Source: CAVVFX01 sp963747535
GTDB taxonomy: Bacteria > Acidobacteriota > Terriglobia > Bryobacterales > Bryobacteraceae
Direction: 5' to 3'
Assembly (NCBI GenBank): GCA_963747535.1
Contig: CAVVFX010000001.1
Span: 124,001-188,000, forward strand
Length of the DNA: 64,000 nt
Shown here: one piece after another, positions 35,519-44,913 of the stretch
Layout of the letters: every line of letters starts with the position of its first letter
Position numbering within the stretch: position 1 is the stretch's first letter
Notes under the pieces: generated by a model
Databases searched by the model: none
Told to the model about the DNA's origin: nothing
Seen by the model: the letters and a program-made list of their open reading frames with translations, nothing else
Translations under genes and position numbers: made by a program

Positions 35519-36365
35519 TTATCTCTCAAAGTCGTTCTCGGTGCCCTCAACCTTCAATTTTGATGCGCCGTTTTTGTCTAGCGAGAAAACAATCCCCCAC
35601 TTCTTCGGTTTGTCTTTCCATTTGACGTCGCTGCACTTCCCCGGCTTCCAGGTTATAAAGGGTTTCGCCTTTGTTGGCACTTCTTTGTTCGCCCCGTATG
35701 TACCAGATCCAAGCTGTAGCTCGATTTCGACCTTCAGTTGCTTTTCATCAGGAAATAGGTAAAACAGTCCGTCGTGTACGTCGGGCAGGAACGATCTGCC
35801 ATCTGCCTGGGTGATCCATCCCTCGACAAACTCCTCGTTCGTTCTCTCCTTACCGTCGACAGTAACTTTTGTTTTGACACACTGAATGATATTGGGACAA
35901 CCTGGGGCTTTTGGCAAGTGTAGATCTGATAGAAGCCGATCACACCACCGGCATCGCCCTTGCCGATTTCGATCTCTTCATTTTCCTGAATCGGGGTTTT
36001 CATCACACCGGCTTGAACGTTCTTATCGACTCGAATCAGGGATCTTCCCCCTCCTTTGTTCTCACCGCCCAATTTGAAAAAATCCAAGGCGCGCTTCCGC
36101 TGCGCTTTTCCCTTCTCGCCCCCGAGATCTTCGAAGGTCTTCGTCGCTTCATCGACGGTGAGCAGACCAACGGTGTAATCCAACCCTAAAGGATCGGTCG
36201 CATTGACTGGATTGCTTCCTTCAAATTCATACAGGTTCAAATCCCCGAGGACCTCCCCATCGGGTCTCGCTGCAAAAAGCGGCCCTTGATTGCATCGTGA
36301 TACCGTGCCCGATAATAGTAAAGTCCCGTTTCCTCGTCCAGTTGTCGCCCCGTGAATGTCCATGG
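35519..36365 (-). pseudogene. RHS-core C-terminus with an unknown tip domain
   Basis: Upstream (36365-36270) is the RHS core end, FTGRQLDEETGLYYYRARYH-DAIKGRFLQRDP. After a shift it continues NLYEFEGSNPVNATDPLGLD, the cleavage-box region. The following ~200 residues are a variable tip: YTVGLLTVDEATKTFEDLGG, LDFFKLGGENKGGGRSLIRV, IEIGKGDAGGVIGFYQIYTC, then after another shift near 35910 CVKTKVTVDGKERTNEEFVE, DVHDGLFYLFPDEKQLKVEI and WKDKPKKWGIVFSLDKNGAS. RHS tips are often toxins, but this one matches no toxin family I know. No immunity gene is evident downstream. Two frameshifts and loss of the large N-terminus make it a relic. Confidence 0.65.
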
Positions 36366-36411
36366 GTTTCCGATGGCGCTGTGCGGCGTTCCCCAGGAGT
36401 TCAGGGGAACG

Positions 36412-36690
36412 GGATTGAAGGCACCGTCGGTCTGCCCAAGAGGACGCTCACGTTGTTGCCGACGGTGTTAGCCACCACGAGATCGGGCTCGCCGTCCCCA
36501 TTGAAGTCGACCACCGCAACGGCGAAGGGCCGCTGCCGGCTGCGTACGATACCGGCATTGAAAAAGTGCCGTGACCATTGCCCAATAGCACGCTTACGTT
36601 ATTGCTGCCCCGATTGGCGACGGCAAGGTCGGCTTTCCCGTCTCCGTCGAAATGGGGAATGGTAGAGCCTACTCCCCCTTCCGAACTTTG
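36412..36690 (-). pseudogene. FG-GAP/VCBS repeat fragment
   Basis: Two repeats in two frames: HFDGDGKADLAVANRGSNNV-SVLLGNGHGTF and, after a shift, VVDFNGDGEPDLVVANTVGN-NVSVLLG. It runs directly into the RHS core relic and may once have been part of the same secreted protein. Confidence 0.55.
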
Positions 36691-37570
36691 ATGATTGTAT
36701 CCATTTGGCTCAACTGTGATAGGCCGTCGTTGGTTAGATCGTATATTATCGCCCCGGTCTGAGGATTCACGAGTTGAGAATGTATAGTCCACGAGCCCCC
36801 TAACTGCGTGAGTTCGGAGCCATTCGTCACAATGATGCTTGGATCAGTAATTTTGATGTAGTGCGGCGGATCACCGTGTCGCAGCGTAGATGTGAGCGGC
36901 TGGGGGTTCCCGCCTCCTCCGCCTCCTCCATTCCCGCCCACCCCCCGCCTCGACGCAATCGTGCCGTTGCACCTCGATGCCGCATTATCCGGTTAATATG
37001 ATCGAAGCCCTCGCCTTTGCGAAGCATTTCTGTTACTTTGTCTAACTGGAGAAAAGAAGCAACGAGAATGACCTCCGGCGTAAGTGTATCCGGGTCAGCG
37101 AATGTATAGGATATGGCCGAGTCAGACACATCTAAGTCTTTCAGCACGCATTGATCCGGGATCAAGTAAGCATCATCTATCGCAGGCTTTGAAACAAAGG
37201 TGATTCCGAAAGGAGTGTCGAGCGTCACGCCTAGCTCCGTATTCGAGTGTGCCACGGTTCCATTGAATGGCAGAAGAATTCGGACCGCTATGTCAAAGCT
37301 GCTTCCGTTGAGAACCGGAGAAAAGCGCGCCTCAAGCGAGATTAGCCCAGGTGAAATCGGAAGCTGGCCAAAAAATCGTCTCCGAAGGAAGCGACCAATC
37401 GGCGCGAACGCAGGTCGCGCACCAAATCCCGTTAATGCCCTATCCAATTCATACGAAAAGTCTTGGAGGAATATTCGCACAACGAGGAGCGTGTTATTTT
37501 CGGAAGACCCCAGTGTATGATTTCTCGGAAGAAAAAGTGCCAAAATGTACTGGGACTCGTACGGCGGCAA
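36669..37570 (-). pseudogene. Unknown protein broken in a glycine-coding G-rich run
   Basis: The first frame (37570 to ~36950) gives ~210 residues: LVVRIFLQDFSYELDRALTG, GQLPISPGLISLEARFSPVL, TELGVTLDTPFGITFVSKPA and LTPEVILVASFLQLDKVTEM, with no family I know. At a run of GGGGGG-T-GGGCGGG (36940-36965) the frame shifts. The other frame continues GGNGGGGGGGNPQPLTSTLR, DPPHYIKITDPSIIVTNGSE and GGSWTIHSQLVNPQTGAIIY to a stop at 36669. The smooth join through a poly-Gly linker suggests one protein of ~290 residues. The G run could be a slippage or phase-variation site or an error. Confidence 0.5.
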
Positions 37571-37870
37571 CGCCTATCGGCGTTGCCTGGAGCCGGTCAA
37601 CACCCCCGCTCGCTCCTGAAACTGCACAAATGAACGATCAGTCGCGGTCAGCGCGCTGTCAAGAGGGAGACGGCCGACTGCTAACATTCGCTATTTCTAT
37701 GGCCTGGACTGATTGAATTAGGCCTTATTGAATTGAGGCTTAATTGACTGTAAGATTAAGTCCTAATGGATTCCCTAATGCCGGCCATGGACATTGTCTT
37801 GAACAAGGCGGTCCCGGCCAAGGAGTTACGGGAGGCGCCCAGCACAGGGGAGCAGTAGAGACAACGCATT
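37571..37870. other. Leader of CheB-CheR gene with A/T-rich direct repeats
   Basis: 300 bases without a gene. A low-GC patch holds two imperfect 15-bp tandem units, ATTGAATTAGGCCTT (37712-37726) and ATTGAATTGAGGCTT (37727-37741), followed by AATTGACTG. Its low GC against the surroundings suggests a promoter or binding site for the following operon. Confidence 0.4.
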
Positions 37871-40800
37871 ATGCCGACAAGACAGCGCGGGGCGAAGGAA
37901 CTGGAAGAAGATCTGGAGCCGGGGGCCGCGCTGACGTCATCCGGACATGATGCTCCAGGATGCTCGGTTGTCGGCATCGGCGCGTCGGCCGGGGGATTGG
38001 CGGCATTCGAAGCCTTCTTTTCGGGTATGCCCGCCGGCACCGATCCCGGCATGGCCTTTGTCCTGGTCCAGCACTTGGCCCCAGACCACAAAAGTATCCT
38101 CACCGAGTTGGTCAAGCGTTATACCCGCATGGAGGTCTTTGAGGTGGCGGACGGTATGGCGGTCAAGCCCAACTGCGCTTACATTATCCCGCCTAACCGG
38201 GACATGGCCTTGCTAAACGGCACGCTACAGTTGCTGGAACCCGCCGCGCCGCGCGGTCACCGTCTGCCGATTGACTTTTTCTTCCGCTCCCTGGCTCAGG
38301 ACCAGCGCGAGCGGGCCATCGGCATCGTGCTCTCGGGGACCGGCAGTGACGGCACCCAGGGAGTGCGGGCGATTAAGGGCGAAGGCGGCATGGCGATGGC
38401 GCAGAACCCAAAATCCACCGAATACGACGGAATGCCGACGAGCGCCATTGCCACTGGCTTGGTGGACTATGTGTTGCCGGCGGCTGAGATGCCTGCCCAA
38501 CTCATCGCCTACGTCGCGCACGCGTTCGGAAAAACATCCCTTCCGGTCTCTCCTCCGGCCCCCAAAGCCGAAGACGCGCTGAAAAAGATCTTCCTGCTGT
38601 TGCGTGCCCATACCGGTCACGACTTTTCCCAGTACAAGCAAAGCACCATCGCCCGGCGCGTCGAGCGGCGCATGGCCGTCCACCAGATCGAGCGACTGGA
38701 TGAGTATGTCCGGTATTTGCAGCAGACCCCAGCCGATGTGGAAGCGCTCTTTCGCGACCTCTTGATCGGCGTCACCTCTTTCTTCCGCGACCCGGAGGCG
38801 TTCGGGGCGCTCCAGGAACAGGCCATCCCGCGGCTTTTTGTCGGCAAACCCACGGGCGCATTGATTCGCGTTTGGGTGCCCGGTTGTTCCACCGGCGAGG
38901 AGGCGTATTCCATCGCTATCCTGCTCCAGGAGCGCGTGGAGGAGTTGAAGCAGAGTGGCAAGCTGCAGGTATTTGCAACCGACATCGACCGCCACGCCAT
39001 CGACTGCGCACGCACCGGTATCTACCCGGCCAGTATTGCGGGCGATATCTCGCCGGAACGACTGGCGCGCTTTTTCTCCCAGGAGCCGGACGGCAGCGCC
39101 TACCGCATCCAAAAGAGCATCCGCGACAGAGTGATCTTCTCCGAGCAGGACGTGATCAAAGACCCGCCGTTCTCCAAACTCGACTTGATCAGTTGCCGCA
39201 ATTTGTTGATCTATATGGGAGGGGGACTGCAGAGAAAGCTTTTTCCACTGTTCCACTATGCGTTGAACCCGGACGGCATGCTTTTCCTGGGCACGTCGGA
39301 GACCGTGGGCGAGTTCGTGGACCTTTTTGCCACGCTGGACCGCAAGTCGAAGTTGTATCAACGCAGAGAAGAGGCCGGCGCACATCACAAGGGGTTTCCC
39401 CGGGTCCTGCCACAAGATGGACCCGTTGCACGGCCCTCCGGGAAGACGCCCGGCGAAATCAAGGTGCCGATGCGCGAGTTGACCGAGCGGGCGCTGCTGC
39501 GACAGTACGCCCCGCCCAGTGCAGTTGTCAACGAACGGGGCGACATCTTATATCTCCAAGGCCGCACCGGCAAGTACCTGGAACCGGCTCCTGGTGAGGC
39601 TAGCATGAACATCCTGAAGATGGCCCGCGAAGGGTTGCGGCCGGACTTGACCACCGCCCTGCACAAAGCGACGGCTCTCAAGGCGCCAGTGCGCCACCCG
39701 GGCCTGCGGATCAAGACCAATGGCGATTTCACGATCGTCAATCTGGTGGTCCAGCCGGTGCCCGCGGCCCCGGATGCAGTCGTCGCGCTCAAACTGTTCC
39801 TGGTCATTTTCGAGGACGCGCCGGCGCCAGGCCCGCAACCGTCTGAACCGGCCGCTACCTTGGATGCAGGTGGAGAAGCGAGCGAGAACACCACGGACGC
39901 CGATGCGCGCGTTGCGACGCTGAAGCAGGAGCTGCGGGCCAAGGAGGAATACCTCCAGACCACCAACGAGGAACTGGCAACCTCCAACGAGGAGCTCAAA
40001 TCCGCCAACGAAGAAATGCAGTCCGTGAACGAGGAGTTGCAATCTACCAGCGAGGAACTGGAGACCTCCAAGGAAGAATTGCAGTCGGTCAACGAAGAGT
40101 TGGCCACGGTCAACACCGAACTGCAAAACAAGGTGGCCGATCTGTCGCGCTCCAACAACGACATGAACAACCTGCTGGCCGGCACGGGGATCGGCACTGT
40201 CTTTGTGGACCATCAACTACGCATCCAGCGCTTTACCCCCACGGTGACTCAGGTGATCAACCTGATCCTGACGGACGTGGGACGGCCGGTGGGCCACATC
40301 GTCTCCAACCTGGTGGGCTATGACCGGCTGGTGGCGGACGTGAGGGCGGTGCTGGACAGCCTGGTGCCCAAGGAGGTTGAAGTTCAGGCCCAGACGGGCA
40401 CGTGGTACCTGCTGCGCATTCGTCCTTATCGCACCCTGGAAAATGTAATCGAAGGCGCGGTGATCACCTTCACCGAGATTACTGAGATAAAAAAAGCGCA
40501 GGGGGTTCTGCGGGAATCCGAGGATCTGCGCCGTCTGGCGGTGGTGGTGCGCGACGCGCACGATGCCATCACGGTGCAAGACTTGGAGGGTCGCATCCTG
40601 GCCTGGAATCCTGCGGCGGAAAGGATGTACGGCTGGACTGAAGCCGAGGCATTAGCGATAAATATTCGCGACTTGATCCCGGAGAGCCGGCGGGAGGAAA
40701 CGTTGGCCGTGCTCCGGAAATTGAGCCGCGCTGAAGTGATGGAGCCGTACCGCGCGCCACGGATTGCCAAAGATGGCCGGATCGTGGAGGTTTGGCTAAC

Positions 40801-40879
40801 CGCCACCGCGCTGGTGAATGACTCCGGGGCTGTGTATGCCATTGCCACGACCGAGAGAAAGGTACAATCAGAGCCATGA
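37871..40879 (+). CDS. CheB-CheR-PAS fusion protein
   Basis: The 1002-residue product has, in order: a CheB-type methylesterase domain (residues ~35-220) with GIGASAGGLAAFEAFF (Ser), VQHLAPDHKSIL (His) and VLSGTGSDGTQGVRAIKGEG (Asp); a CheR methyltransferase domain (~235-500) with SFFRDPEAF and VWVPGCSTGEEAYSIAIL (SAM site); a short PAS-like part; a long coiled coil (~670-770) made of NEEL repeats (TTNEELATSNEELKSANEEM); a PAS domain; and a second PAS near 880-990 (AHDAITVQDLEGRILAWNPA). It has no histidine kinase domain; that function sits in the next gene, whose ATG overlaps the stop (ATGA). Such fusions control sensory adaptation or biofilm responses rather than classical chemotaxis. Confidence 0.92.
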   Translation: MPTRQRGAKELEEDLEPGAALTSSGHDAPGCSVVGIGASAGGLAAFEAFFSGMPAGTDPGMAFVLVQHLAPDHKSILTELVKRYTRMEVFEVADGMAVKPNCAYIIPPNRDMALLNGTLQLLEPAAPRGHRLPIDFFFRSLAQDQRERAIGIVLSGTGSDGTQGVRAIKGEGGMAMAQNPKSTEYDGMPTSAIATGLVDYVLPAAEMPAQLIAYVAHAFGKTSLPVSPPAPKAEDALKKIFLLLRAHTGHDFSQYKQSTIARRVERRMAVHQIERLDEYVRYLQQTPADVEALFRDLLIGVTSFFRDPEAFGALQEQAIPRLFVGKPTGALIRVWVPGCSTGEEAYSIAILLQERVEELKQSGKLQVFATDIDRHAIDCARTGIYPASIAGDISPERLARFFSQEPDGSAYRIQKSIRDRVIFSEQDVIKDPPFSKLDLISCRNLLIYMGGGLQRKLFPLFHYALNPDGMLFLGTSETVGEFVDLFATLDRKSKLYQRREEAGAHHKGFPRVLPQDGPVARPSGKTPGEIKVPMRELTERALLRQYAPPSAVVNERGDILYLQGRTGKYLEPAPGEASMNILKMAREGLRPDLTTALHKATALKAPVRHPGLRIKTNGDFTIVNLVVQPVPAAPDAVVALKLFLVIFEDAPAPGPQPSEPAATLDAGGEASENTTDADARVATLKQELRAKEEYLQTTNEELATSNEELKSANEEMQSVNEELQSTSEELETSKEELQSVNEELATVNTELQNKVADLSRSNNDMNNLLAGTGIGTVFVDHQLRIQRFTPTVTQVINLILTDVGRPVGHIVSNLVGYDRLVADVRAVLDSLVPKEVEVQAQTGTWYLLRIRPYRTLENVIEGAVITFTEITEIKKAQGVLRESEDLRRLAVVVRDAHDAITVQDLEGRILAWNPAAERMYGWTEAEALAINIRDLIPESRREETLAVLRKLSRAEVMEPYRAPRIAKDGRIVEVWLTATALVNDSGAVYAIATTERKVQSEP

Positions 40880-42720
40880 CTCCGGAAGAGGGCCGTTCAA
40901 ATCCGATTGTCGAACGCTCCACGGATTCGACAGCTTCTCCCGAAGCAGACACAAGGCAAGCTCTACGTAAGCGGGCGGAGGCGCTAGCCGGCGAAAGAGC
41001 CGGCGAGATGCCGGAAAACCTGGAAGTGCTCTCGCCCGAGCCATTGCGGCGGATGCTTCACGAGTTGCGGGTGCATCAGATTGAACTGGAGATGCAGAAC
41101 GAGGAACTGCGGCGGGCGCAGGAGGAGCTGGAAATCTCGCGGGCGCGGTATTTCGACCTGTACGATCTGGCGCCGGTGGGCTATTTCACGCTCAGCGGAA
41201 AAGGATTGATTCTCGAAGCCAATCTGACCGCCGCCAAACTGCTTGGCATGGCAAGAAGCGCTCTGGTCAAGCAGCCCATGTCCCGCTTCATCTTCCGCGA
41301 GGATCAGGATATCCACTACCGGCACAGCAAACAACTCTCGGAAACAGGCGCGCCACAATCATGGGAACTGCGGCTGCTGCGAAAGGACGCCGCGCCGTTC
41401 TGGGCGCGGGTGGAGGCGACGACGTCGCAGGGCGTTGACGGGGAGACCCTGTGTCGCGTGGTGGTGAGCGACATCACCGAAAGCAAACGGGCGGAGGAGG
41501 AGAGGGCGAAACTCGAGGCCCAAAACCGGCAGCTTCAAAAGGCTGAAGGACTGGGGCGCATGGCTGGGGCCATTGCCCATTCCTTCAACAACCATCTCAC
41601 CGCGGTGATGGGGAACCTGGAACTCGCCATTGCCGACCTGCCACCCGGTGAGGGGCCTGCCGACAAACTGAACGCCGCTTTGCGCGCGGCGCGCGGTGCG
41701 GCGGCGGTTAGCAATCTGATGCTGACCTACCTCGGACAAACGCACGCCCAACATGAGCTGCTGGATCTGTCCGAGGTCTGCCGTCGAAGCCTCCCCCGGC
41801 TCGGGGCCGCCATGCCCAAAGACATGGTCCTGGATACTGATTTGTCGTCGCCCGGTCCGGCCATCAGCGCGAATGCGAACCAGATACAACAGGTCCTGAC
41901 CAACCTGGTCACCAATGCCTGGGAGGCTGGCAGTTACGGCCGGTGCGCGATTCACCTGACCGTCAAGACGGTTTCCTCCGCGGATATTCCCGCATCGCAC
42001 CGCTTCCCCATCGACTGGAGGCAGCGCGATAATGCCTATGCTTGCCTGGAAGTGATGGACGAGGGCAGCGGGATCGAGGAGAAGGATATTGAAAAGATCT
42101 TCGACCCGTTTTTCTCCAGCAAATTTACCGGCAGGGGCCTGGGTTTGTCGGTGCTTCTGGGAATTGTGCGGACCCACGGAGGGGCCGTCACGGTGGAAAG
42201 CGAGCCAGGCCGGGGGAGCACCTTCCAAGTCTTCCTGCCGGTGTCGGCAGAAAGAGTCCTCAGCCAACCGGACAGGCCGGCGCAATATCCGGAGATCGTT
42301 TGGGGCGGCGGTGTGCTGCTGGTTGAAGACGAACCATTGGTACTCAAATAATCAGTTGAAAGGGCACTCGTGAGCCTCGGGTTTGCGGTCCTCCTGGCAA
42401 AGGACGGCGTCGAGGCTGTGGAGGTGTTCAGCCAGCACAGGGATCAAGTCCGGTGCGTCCTTTGCGATCTGGTTATGCCTCGCATGAACGGTTGGGACAC
42501 ACTGGCTGCGCTGCGAGAACTGGCGCCCGGCCTCCCGGTGATCCTGTCCAGCGGTTACGACGAGGCCTATGTGATGGCAGGGGATCATCCTGAACTGCCC
42601 CAGGCATTCCTGGGCAAGCCATATCAGATTCAGGATCTTCGCGAAGCGCTTGGCCGCGCCCTGGTCCCAACGAAGGCCGAAGAGGTCGGCCGGGAAGGAA
42701 GCGAGCGAACAGAGTCATGA
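40876..42720 (+). pseudogene. Hybrid histidine kinase, receiver split by in-frame TAA
   Basis: The first 491 codons give an N-terminal helix (LRRMLHELRVHQIELEMQNE), a PAS domain (YFDLYDLAPVGYFTLSGKGL), the dimerisation helix with His235 (GRMAGAIAHSFNNHLTAVMG) and an ATPase domain (VTNAWEAG, DEGSGIEEKDIEKIFDPFF, GRGLGLSVLLGI). It enters a receiver domain at GVLLVEDEPLVLK, then TAA at 42349. The same frame goes on for 123 codons with SVERALVSLGFAVLLAKDGV, CVLCDLVMPRMNGWDTLAAL (phospho-acceptor Asp) and LPVILSSGYDEAY. The receiver is complete except for the stop. Either the stop is an error or recent mutation, or the cell makes a kinase without receiver plus, from GTG 42370, a partial receiver. 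Confidence 0.85.
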
Positions 42721-43004
42721 CTCCGAAAGAGGCCCGTTCGAGTCCGGCCGTCGACCGTTCCGCGGATTCGACAGGGTTTCCCGCAGCTAACTCAAGGCAA
42801 ACTCTGCGCACGCGAGCGGAGGAACTGGCCGGTGAAAGAGCCGGCGAGATGCCGGAAAACCTGGAGGTGTTATCGCCAGAGGTGGCGCGGGCCGCGCTCC
42901 ACGAGTTGCGGGTGCATCAGATCGAGTTGGAGATGCAGAACGAGGAACCGCGGCGGACGCAGGATGAATTTGGATGCAAACAACTTGATGTCGCCGGAAC
43001 CACC
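42717..43004 (+). pseudogene. Truncated tandem duplicate of the kinase N-terminus
   Basis: The ATG overlaps the receiver stop (ATGA). The first ~85 residues repeat the N-terminus of the kinase at 40876: RSSPAVDRSADSTGFPAANS, AEELAGERAGEMPENLEVLS and LHELRVHQIELEMQNEEPRR. Homology ends near 42970, and the R1 repeat copy D begins at 43005. A duplicated kinase was cut here by rearrangement or repeat insertion. Confidence 0.7.
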
Positions 43005-43043
43005 GTTAGCCAAACGCGCAGCCTCCGGCGGAGACCCTGAGAC
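43005..43043 (+). repeat. Dispersed repeat R1, short copy D
   Basis: GTTAGCCAAACGCGCAGCCT then CCGGCGGAGACCCTGAGAC matches the first ~40 bases of R1 copies A and B. It sits exactly at the truncation point of the duplicated kinase. Confidence 0.5.
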
Positions 43044-43426
43044 AAAGCCGCCGAAACGGGCGCGACAGTCAGATGAGGCAGGCTCGGTCGTCGTCCTGGA
43101 GGGCTGGCGGTCCTCCAACTCCTCTGGGATCATCCAAGGTCGATGTCCCAGGCGCTGAGAACTTGAAATTGCCGCTGGGCCTAACGGCCCAAGGTGATTA
43201 ACGGCGAATTGCGATCCCGCGATCGTTCTCCGAGATCAACGCGCACGCGGCGGTTGTGACAACAACGCCCGCCCCCCGGCAGTCATAGCAGCAACGTCCG
43301 GTCCTGGCGCCCGAACGAACTCTGGACTCGCGCTGGCACCTCGGCCGCCGCGAGGCACGGATGGTTCCGTTGCCGTACGTTTCCGTGACCGGGACACGCA
43401 ACCCGGCGCGACGCATGAGCGCCTGC
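43044..43426. other. Intergenic stretch with short repeat R3
   Basis: No gene supported. 43309-43349 matches, in reverse complement, 61124-61167 (core GGCCGAGGTGCCAGCGCGAG and GAGTTCGTTCGGGCG). This is another small dispersed repeat. Confidence 0.45.
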
Positions 43427-43806
43427 GTTAACCAAACGTTCAACCCTCAGCAGAGACTCTGAGACGCACCCGCTGAGAGGCCAGATCGGCCTGGGAAGAG
43501 GTGGACCGGTTCCGGCCGACAGATACTCGCGGCAAGCTTTGAGGGCACCGCTTTGCCGCAGTATTGGCCATTTCCAGCCGGTCGCCGCCGCCCGGCTGTC
43601 AACCGAAAGGCCAGAGAGTTCGAAGTCGAAAATATCTGCCTCCCGCAAACGGGTTTCGCGCCAAGGACCTTTTGGTTAACAACCAAGTGTTTGAAACCTT
43701 GTGGCAGAGAGTATTCGTCGCATTTCTAGGCCTTATCCCTTCTCGCCAGGCACGGAAAGCGGCCTCTCAACCATCACCACAAAGATTATGCGGCACTTGT
43801 CCCATC
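43427..43806 (+). repeat. Dispersed repeat R1, copy B
   Basis: Full-length partner of 29398-29756, with the same start (GTTAACCAAACG), same internal blocks and same end (CGGCACTTGTCCCATC). Confidence 0.75.
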
Positions 43807-44288
43807 TGCATCGCAGGACATCGTATAGGCGTTCGTCTCAGGCACGGAAGATTATTCGCAAAGTGCCAAGCTATCAGGTCCGTCGCCGGCTCGAGGCTGG
43901 GCGCTTCCTGGTGGAATCAGCCGTTCGCACGACGGTACAAGGCTTTCCCACTTTGCCTTCCGGCCGCTCCGCCTCCGCGATCGCGGCTCTTACCAACTCG
44001 CAACATGGCCGGAGGCCGTGTCGCAGGACTCGCCGCCGACACCCGAGCCGTGGGTTCATGCCCCTTCGCCCGCGCGATCGGCGCGGCAGTGTGAATAGAT
44101 CTTTACCCCGCGCTTAGCGTAAGCGACTGGTACGACGGAGGCAGCGGCCCGTTTCCTTGCGTGCAGAATTCTGATAGCAACGCGCTGGGCGGCGTACTCT
44201 TCGATTTGAGTCAATTCGATGTGGTCGCCGCTTCGAGCATCAGCTTTCCGTGTTGGATTCGGTAGCGGCGAATAAGAGCACGGGCTGC
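43807..44288. other. Intergenic stretch with a possible coding relic
   Basis: No intact gene. A plus-strand piece near 44099-44267 reads LSVSDWYDGGSGPFPCVQNS and SNALGGVLFDLSQFDVVAAS before a stop; it looks like a secreted-protein fragment but is not recognisable. Confidence 0.3.
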
Positions 44289-44493
44289 GTTAACCAGGCG
44301 CGCACGTCTCGCCAGAGACTGTGAGAAGCGAACGAAAAATGCGCAGCCCGTGGTGACTCCGGGCAAGCCGCTGGACACTGCGCCAACCTTGAGAGTACGG
44401 CTTTTCCGAAGTAGTGGCCATTTTCAGCAAGTCGCCGCCGTTCCGCTGTCAACCAAAAGGCCAGAGAGTTCGAAGTCGGAGCTAACTGCCTCT
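44289..44493 (+). repeat. Dispersed repeat R1, partial copy C
   Basis: Starts GTTAACCAGGCGCGCA, shares AGTGGCCATTTTCAGCAAGT and CCAGAGAGTTCGAAGTCGGA with copies A and B, then diverges. The last ~170 bases of the repeat are absent. Confidence 0.6.
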
Positions 44494-44913
44494 GACGCCC
44501 TTGACGAGAAGCCGGAAGCGCTCTTCGCTGCGGTCGCGGCGCGCGCGGCGGGCGGCTAATGAGGGTCCCTGAGAATGAGCGGTGACTGTCGCGTGCACGT
44601 AAGACAAAAGGGCAAAACCTGATGTCTTTAAAAGCAATGTCCACAGTATTCCTCACGTGCTCGTTTCCCAGGGCGTGACGTGCAATCGCGTGGATTGGTT
44701 CCAGCCCCCTCCGACCTGCATCCGATATGCTACAATTGCCAAAAATCGACTGAAGGGGGTTCCTCACTTTAACGCCGGTAGCGCATCGTCCGCGCCTCTC
44801 AATCGGAGATCCGGTCCTCTAACCGTTTCGCCGGAACTGCCCAATCGCATACATTTCCGAGCAGCCGTGTCAGCTCCTCTTTAAACTTTCTTTACGAAAG
44901 GTACGGGGTATAC
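44494..44913. promoter_or_regulatory. Upstream region of the TonB receptor operon
   Basis: About 420 bases without a convincing gene. TACAAT at 44731-44736 is a plausible -10 but no good -35 lies 17 bases upstream, so the promoter is not assigned. Confidence 0.25.

Noticed and set aside
38225..40216. Several long antisense frames under the CheB-CheR gene
   Set aside because: They are shadows of a well-supported coding strand and have no family resemblance.
43564..44094. A 176-codon plus-strand frame
   Set aside because: Its first part lies in repeat R1, whose other copies do not keep the frame; the rest has no motif.
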